Shown piece by piece: positions 58,201 to 64,000 of a stretch of DNA of 64,000 nucleotides. Origin of the DNA: Persicaria tinctoria (Eukaryota; Streptophyta; Magnoliopsida; Caryophyllales; Polygonaceae); the NCBI GenBank assembly GCA_037127255.1, contig JBANSL010000018.1, positions 13,055,175-13,119,174 of the forward strand, written 5' to 3'. Under the pieces are notes generated by a model. That model did no database searches. It had not been told where the DNA came from and was given only the letters and a program-made list of their open reading frames with translations. Every line of letters begins with the position of its first letter. The stretch's first letter is position 1. Made by a program: the position numbers and the translations under genes.

Positions 58201-61200
58201 AAACACCTTAGAATGTGAGCTGAGTACTTATGCTTAGACATAATAATAACGAGTCACAATCTCATTGCAGAAGAGAGCATTCTTACAGGAGGAAACTGCA
58301 CAAGGAACAACTGTTGCACACAATATGTGGAACTACTTTCCCTTTATCTTATGAAAGTCGGCATGATAGTTATAAAAGAGAAGCAGCCTCACACCACCCC
58401 CCCCCCCCCCCCACACACACACAAAAAAAAACACAAAAAAATTACAAATTCAGGACGATTGCAATGTGTTCAATTTCTCCAATACAATTTCCACAATATT
58501 CATCATTGTTCACCATCAAATACATTCTAATTCTCTATGACACTCTTCTCAATAGCCTAAAAACTGTTATGCAGAAAGTTTTTCCATGAAAATAATTGCC
58601 CCCTGACTTGTAATAAATAACTTAATCTTTACGGGACAACTCATGATATTCAGAATGCTGCCGTGGAACAAATATCCTTCATGAATAATTAGGATGAATT
58701 GTTTGACAACTCCAACAGTGGACTCACATCATTGAATGTTATCCTTCCAGAGATAATCAGCTAGATATTATATCATGCATTTTACAATAATTTCGCAATG
58801 TATATAACTTTAAAACATTTGAGCATGAGATGTGAACTTGTGATGAATAGCATTTCAAAACATTTGCGCCAGAGAAGGAAGCATAAGTTATGTTACAATC
58901 CTCACAGATCACCATACCATCTTGCCTACACCAGGTGAACCCACAAAAATGATTTTATCCACAGAAGACACCAATGCTTCCCCTGTTTCAGCAAACCTGC
59001 AAAGGAAGAGAATAATAGCAGTTTAAGACCTGAGAGTATGACACCCTGCCACATTCTTGGTTCCATGTGAACATTACAATTCTTGCATACCCAGTAATTA
59101 CATCAACCAAATTTTCAGGAGCTCCAACGGCAGCTAATGCTGCTTGGATTATCCGGAAATAGAAGCATCCAGACCAACTTGCATGCTCTGAAACCTGCGA
59201 CAGAAAACAGAAGGCTTAATATCCAAAATATCTAATTATGCCTTCAAAATATCAATACTTGAGAAAACTGCTTGCTCAAACAACACTCCAATTACACCCA
59301 CTGAAAGCCGTAGTTGAGCATCACATTAAACCAAAAAAGTACCCCTTTCCCCCATCTTCATTCTTACCTACTCTCTCAAAAACGATTTCATTACAGCATT
59401 CAACTTTCATGTGTTGGTTTCAAGATATAGAAGTATTTATTAAACTCTTAACATAAAAAACCGCTGTGTTTGAATGTGGGTTAGGTTCAAAAATTATAAG
59501 AGTAAGGGGTTTTCGGTCTTGATTTGTCACAAATGGGGGTTTAGGATGACTACAATGTATGCTCTTGATCTTGACTGGATAAAATCTGTGTTGAATTGCA
59601 ATGTGTTTGGTTGCAAAGTTGTTTTGCAGGACATTTGAAAAGTTTCGTCTGCCATTTATGGAACTTGATGCAACTCCCGTGAGGCTCACGTATAATACTG
59701 AGATGGACACAAAGTGGCAGAGGGATTCCATTTAAATTTTTTGAGGAACTAAAATTACCTTCACAACCAAACACCAAATTTTTTTGATTTAATCATTTTG
59801 AGTGGATGATGAAAATACAGTTTAGGTTTTTGAAGGATCGGAAAGAAGGTAAAGAGATATTTGCATTAGAATGACTGCAAATGACAATTTTTGTGATATT
59901 CCTATTGGGAGGTTAGCTGGTTATACAATTATATACCAACATACACAACATTTATTGTTGGTATCAATTAGTTTATGCGATCTTGGATTGTTGTCTCGTA
60001 ATGATTAGATTATTTGAATATGTAAATAGCATACAACAATCAAGAACCAAATATTTACAGATTTAAAGCCTTTCCATGAATTCTGAAGTTAAGCAATTAT
60101 GTGCCTTTGTGCCATGCTGTCTTTGGGGGTCCATCACTCTCATGATCTTTATGTGCAATAAAAGCAACATTCTAATGGCAACAATATTCATGAATTTAGG
60201 GGGGGGGGGGGGGGGGGGGGGGGTCATGAACAGAATTCAGATTGAAATAATCACAGGATGAGGATTAGCAAACCTTGATCACAATACCATTTCCTGCAAA
60301 TACAGCTGCCAACATTGGGTTAAAGATGTTATGAAATGGATAATTCCATGAAACGATAGCACCAACTACTCCGAGTGGATGGAACTCAACTCTGGATGTC
60401 TTGTGAAGCATCGATCTTCCGGAGCTCCTAAAAACGACATATTATTTTAGAAGTTATTGATAAATAATTTGCATATCCATGTTCTAAGAGTACATATACA
60501 ACATAAATCATCCAATTGCATTCAACAATGTAATTCACATTTACAAATTCAAGAAATCAATAAATATTTCTTGAAATGACAACTGTAAGAGAAACTTTCA
60601 TCATGATCGAGGTTTAGCAACATAATAAGACAAAAATTGTTAATTGAATTAAACAGACAGAAGCAAGCACTACATTTTAATGAAGCAATCCAAAGTACAA
60701 TCATACAGAATATATACATAAGCATATGTACCATGCGTGTGTGCACATGTTCTAGACACACAAGTTGGAAAATCAAGGAAACGAGAGAATTTTAGTTTGA
60801 TAAAACTAAATACTCCCTCCGATCCAAAATACATGTCGTTTGACTTTTTAACACGTATTTTAAGAGCTAAAAACTATATAACATATTAACTTTTTTATTA
60901 TTATTTTTTTTACAATTTAATACTTATTACCAACAAATATTAAGTTGTAAAAAAATAATTTAAAACAAGTTGATATTTTATATAGTTTTTACCTTCTTAA
61001 AATACGTGTTGAAAAGTCAAACGACATGTATTTTGGATCGGAGGTAGTATAAATAGTTGACTTTAAATAAGATGGTGGATAAACACTACTCATCTCTTGA
61101 CCTAACGCAAATTGCCTACTTTTTGATGTAGCAGCAGTGTACATGACAAACCAAACCACTTCTACTTAGAAGTAGTACAAATTAATCAGTCTTGTCATTT

Positions 61201-63951
61201 AAGCCTGAGTTGGAGAGCTTGAATCATAATAGAGAACAATAAGTACTTACACAGAAGACTATTCGTGAAATTCTACCAGTTACAAGAAAAAATAGTATGA
61301 AGAATTACGTTCTACCTGTATTCAGGTTTCAGCCAACGTTCACCTTCGGACAAAAGCCAATTTATTTTCTCACATGTTGTCATAATTTCTCCCAAGGAAG
61401 CATCCACCATTGTCTTTCCAGTGTCACGTGATGAGATTCTGCAAGAAATTAATCAACCATCAATGTTCTCAAGCCCCTAAAGTTTACAGATCAAATTTTG
61501 CATGACCCATGATGGATGCCCATACACATTCCAAGCCCCTAAAGTTTAAAGTTCTCTAGGACTTTGGAAGCAACATCTAAATCATAAAATATTATTCAAA
61601 TGACATATTGAGAAGAGTAGGGAATGCCTATTAGCATATGCTTCATATAGAACAGCCAAAATGTTGTGCTCAGTGAAGGTGCACATAATGACACTCTATT
61701 TTAGCAGTATTGACAGGCAAAGTATTATGTCAAACACCCCAATGGTCACACACACCAAGTCTCTAGATGGACCAAGATGGAGTCCAACTCAAGTAGCAGC
61801 AGGGCCGACCTATCACATCATGACAGAACGAGTAAAGAAAATTGAGATTTTTTTCCTATATGCTCCCTCAGTTTATTCCTTCCTTACCCTTCTTCAATCT
61901 TCTAACTCACTCTAGCCTGTTTTCTTCCTTTCCACTGAAGCCCTCAAATTTCACGTGACACGATGCAAGGTTTAGGGGGTCGGGATGTACAAATCCGTTC
62001 CTCGAACTAGTGGAGAGGGTGTTTCCGAAAAACCGAGAAGCAACAAAACCGAAAGGGGCAAGGACATGGACCAAAAACAACACAAACTGGGGGAAAGCAA
62101 GACCAAACATAACAAAGGAAAAGTGCAGAAGAAAGCAAAACCAAGCTTATACGATAATTAGTTTCAGATATTAGTATATGTCAATTTCTAATCAGTTTAT
62201 ATCAGAGCCTTTAACACTTTTAAGAGATATACTTCGATTTCTAATCAGTTTATACAGGACTACATATATTTTTTGGACTATATTCATATAGTTTAAGAAT
62301 TAGGAATTTTTGTGTGTTAGATGGCTTAGATATCAACCATATACCCCCATGGGGGCCTTTAAACACGTTAACGGAAAATGATGATGGTTAATCATCAAAT
62401 TACCTATGTCTCTACCCACTTCTAGTCCATTCATTTCTTCATTATCATTCTTCGATCTTCTTTCTCATTCTTCCCTTCTTATCTCCTTCACAAGCTCTAC
62501 CCCCCCCCCCCCCCCAACCCCCCAACCACCACACTTAGGTGCAAGAAGAAAAGGCTGGTTCAAGTCTCTTCTCAAGGATGATTACATGCCATAAATTTGA
62601 AAACTGGAAACACTAATCATTTGAAGAAAGAAAGTCTCACTCGCATATCAGCTCCTGATGCTCAATAATGTACTTTAAGAGAATGCGTAAGAATTGGCGT
62701 CTTTGCTTGAAGCTGCTACTTGCCCACACCTTTTGGGCCTTCCTTGCTTGTGACACACGCTCTTTAACCTGAATAAATCAAAACATATGTGATTTACAAT
62801 CTAAGAACACAAGAAACTCTTCAATGCAGCAGAAGACATGACATCTGTAAGTCAAGGATGCCATCAATAAAAAAATATGTCCTCTCATACCGCTGGCAGC
62901 CCAATTCCATCCTTTTCCCCCCTTTTCTTCTTTAATCATCATCAATGATTCATCCCATAAATCATCAAATGAAATGATCAAAGTACATAAATTGTAGTAT
63001 TTTCCCACTTTACAACCTTTTTTAAAAATTTTGTATGAAACCACCAAAATCTTGCAAATATCTCCAAACAATTTAGTCTAATGAAGAAAAGCCAGTAGAA
63101 GTGAAGGTTTATGTTGTAGGAATAGGAAATTCAAACAATAGTGGGTGGGTGGGGGTGGAGGGAGGAAAAAAAGAATGCACAAGCACTGCACTAACCTCAT
63201 CGTGTAAACAATCAAGAGTGGTAAGTGGCAATTCCTTTTGATTGAACTATAACATTGTACAAAAAGAATGCACAAGCACCAACCTCATCGGGCATTAATG
63301 CTGGAAAGAATCCCAAGTACTTCATTGTTGCAGGCTCATAACATTGCACTTTGTCAGTCGGCCTTCCCCTCCTAGGAATCTGCTCGCAAACACCAATGTG
63401 AAGGATAAATATCAGCAGAAACCTTAAAACACCCCTTAACGATAAGCCATAACCATAAGGTCATCATTACAAACAGTCTGCCACATTCTTTCCCCCCTAC
63501 TTTAGCAATGTTGCATACTGGACTGGAGTCTGGAACAGTACCGTAAAACCCTTAATTACACGAAGAAATTTTCACCCCCCGGATCATATTATAAGAAACT
63601 TAAAATAGTACAAGTAATAACTAATAAGATGGAAAATGGGTTTGAATCAATATTGGACTAATTTCAGTTAGAACATTTCAGTAAGATCAATGCAGGAAGC
63701 TTGAAATGAATAACAAGTGCTGGAAATTAAATAGCTTCTTAGACAGGTGTCAGAAGTCAGAACTGCACAAGCACAAATCCTTTTTGTGGAGACATGAAGG
63801 TTTAATTTTTCTGATAAATTGGTATTCTACTTCCAAGATTGAACACATTGCCCTAAAACACAGCACATGAATCGAGAGATGGCCAGAATAAGCAGGGAAA
63901 GACTCACATAGATGAAGCTGTTGTCTTTAGTTTGACTTCCATCATCCAACA
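55285..63951 (-). CDS. ALDH22A1: Aldehyde dehydrogenase family 22 (ALDH22A1), missing its first exon(s)
   Basis: Thirteen exons are readable on minus: 63951-63908, 63379-63284, 62768-62641, 61438-61316, 60427-60274, 59194-59091, 58996-58918, 58190-58095, 57950-57813, 57666-57451, 57351-57160, 56051-55908, 55440-55285. They give about 555 residues in phase ending HGRRRE-stop. Catalytic landmarks are [18 protein letters not shown] (cofactor region), LELGGKDAF (general-base Glu) and [11 protein letters not shown] with the nucleophile Cys codon at 57902-57900. [10 protein letters not shown] and [17 protein letters not shown] follow, and the C-terminal extension is typical of family 22. The enzyme oxidises aldehydes to acids with NAD(P)+; family 22 has an N-terminal membrane or secretory segment that must lie right of 64000. 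Orthology is clear; substrate is not known from sequence. Confidence 0.94.
60199..60223. repeat. Run of 25 G
   Basis: Uninterrupted poly-G in an ALDH22A1 intron. Similar runs: 20 G at 5243-5262, 14 C at 42941-42954, 16 C at 58397-58412 and 16 C at 62500-62515. Confidence 0.9.
60813..61047. mobile_element. Stowaway MITE in an ALDH22A1 intron
   Basis: Ends CTCCCTCCGATCCAAAATAC (left) and, on minus, CTACCTCCGATCCAAAATAC (right) are inverted over more than 35 bases with one change, flanked by TA (60811-60812 and 61048-61049). 235 bp, AT-rich interior, no coding. It is the best preserved of the Stowaway copies here. Confidence 0.9.
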
Positions 63952-64000
63952 CTGCACATTATTGGTTGAAGCAACGAAACAAAATCAATCGACAACAAAT

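Noticed and set aside
1..64000. CRISPR arrays, bacterial operons, rRNA or tRNA genes
   Set aside because: None seen. The sequence is plant nuclear DNA; the initiator-tRNA-like words are retroelement primer sites only.

Overview
This window is nuclear DNA of a flowering plant, probably a core eudicot. The host genes are intron-rich with GT..AG splice sites, and most intergenic sequence is plant transposons (hAT, CACTA, Copia, Helitron, Stowaway-like MITEs, LINE debris). The host genes are conserved plant single-copy types: a PAS-Raf kinase, ATP-citrate lyase B, HCF107, an OB-fold protein and ALDH22A1. I cannot name the species; an asterid is only a guess.

Host genes from left to right: (1) the 5' half of a PAS-domain Raf-like protein kinase gene (minus strand, 590-3051; its kinase exons lie beyond the left edge); (2) a complete 16-exon ATP-citrate lyase beta-subunit gene (ACLB, minus, 9495-15355); (3) a complete 8-exon HCF107 gene (plus, 36672-40601), encoding a HAT/TPR chloroplast RNA-stability factor; (4) a complete 13-exon gene for a plant OB-fold, RPA70-like protein with a zinc ribbon (plus, 47082-54520); (5) an ALDH22A1 gene (minus, 55285-63951) lacking its first exon(s) beyond the right edge. 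Genes 4 and 5 are convergent. From memory, the kinase/ACLB and HCF107/OB-fold pairs are also neighbours in Arabidopsis, so the gene order looks ancestral.

Between the genes lie well-bounded mobile elements. A 4.1-kb hAT element (4795-8925, 8-bp duplication CCTGCGCC) carries a broken transposase and a second small BED zinc-finger gene with its own TATA box. A 6.0-kb CACTA element (19732-25780, 3-bp duplication GAT) has no visible transposase but holds exon-intron fragments of at least two host genes, TIM44 and an ABC1-type kinase. Two Copia elements lie on the minus strand (25851-29975 and 30144-34905), each with paired LTRs and 5-bp target duplications. A small non-autonomous hAT (35211-35601) and a solo LTR (35646-36502) follow; the solo LTR ends only 169 bp before the HCF107 start codon. 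A 489-bp non-autonomous Helitron sits in ACLB intron 3. The 40.6-47.0 kb gap holds RTE- and L1-like LINE fragments, a duplicated AT-rich repeat and a Helitron-like terminus.

The host genes do not form one pathway: ACLB supplies cytosolic acetyl-CoA, HCF107 protects plastid psbH-region mRNA, ALDH22A1 oxidises aldehydes, the OB-fold gene has a canonical E2F site upstream, and the kinase is a signalling protein. The most novel content is in the transposons: the two-gene hAT, the multi-gene-capturing CACTA, and the solo LTR in promoter position. Gene models come from reading splice sites by eye and checking codon phase; no search was run.
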